DNA from: CAYLNH01 sp964384625
GTDB lineage: Bacteria > Verrucomicrobiota > Lentisphaeria > JABSQK01
NCBI GenBank assembly: GCA_964384625.1
Contig: CAYLNH010000370.1
Coordinates: 1 to 5,687, forward strand
Direction: 5' to 3'
DNA: 5,687 nt
Position numbers and translations under genes: made by a program. A model generated the notes under the pieces. That model saw only the letters and a program-made list of their open reading frames with translations, did no database searches and had not been told where the DNA came from. Positions 5,675-5,687 of this stretch are shown here, piece by piece (position 1 is the first letter of the stretch; each line of letters begins with the position of its first letter).

Positions 5675-5687
5675 TGCCTGTAGCTTT
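5636..5687. mobile_element. possible end of an insertion sequence or other repeat interrupting the sulfatase
   Basis: From about 5636 (GGCCTTTTTGCACAAATCC) the sequence becomes visibly more AT-rich than the gene before it and the sulfatase reading no longer makes sense. The T-run plus GCACAAATCC resembles, from memory, terminal sequences of some IS elements, but I cannot name a family. The window ends about 50 bases later with no transposase visible. The true junction could lie anywhere in about 5621-5640. Alternatives: a simple degenerate 3' end or a frameshift with divergence. Confidence 0.3.

Overview
This GC-rich window holds one very large gene on the minus strand (332-4543) and one divergent gene on the plus strand (4976-5674) that is cut short near the right edge. 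A 432-base intergenic region separates them, and 331 bases with no recognisable gene lie at the left end. The paired acidic calcium-type motifs at the N-terminus of the large protein (DTDGDGLPDAWE, then DFDADGRSNFEEY), followed by a beta-rich module, are a layout I associate with exported proteins of Verrucomicrobiota and related PVC bacteria. A sulfatase next door fits the same group. This taxonomic placement is inference from protein style only.

The large gene encodes a 1403-residue exported multidomain protein. In order it has: a signal peptide, a calcium-motif N-terminal module, an alpha/beta hydrolase of the haloalkane dehalogenase/epoxide hydrolase type with an aspartate nucleophile, a beta-sandwich module, a second hydrolase of the PHB depolymerase/feruloyl esterase type with a serine nucleophile, four Ig-like modules (cadherin-like, PKD-like, Calx-beta-like, choice-of-anchor-D-like), a Gly/Ser/Asp linker, and a GGGC-plus-hydrophobic C-terminal tail resembling a protein-sorting signal. 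Two catalytic domains with different nucleophile chemistry on one apparently surface-anchored chain is the most unusual thing here.

The plus-strand gene is the N-terminal half of a type I (formylglycine) sulfatase. It has the CVPSR modification site and a choline-sulfatase-like MHFVGPDQ segment, but it stops at residue 232, before the second half of the metal site. The sequence changes character at about 5621-5640 and the window ends about 50 bases later, which suggests interruption by a repetitive element at a contig edge.

The two genes are divergent and could share the intergenic control region. The sulfatase fragment has no signal peptide while the large protein is exported, so they would act in different compartments. 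A joint role in breaking down esterified, sulfated or halogenated organic matter is only a hypothesis. The left 331 bases contain a string of hairpins and palindromes and may be an interspersed repeat or a structured 3' region.
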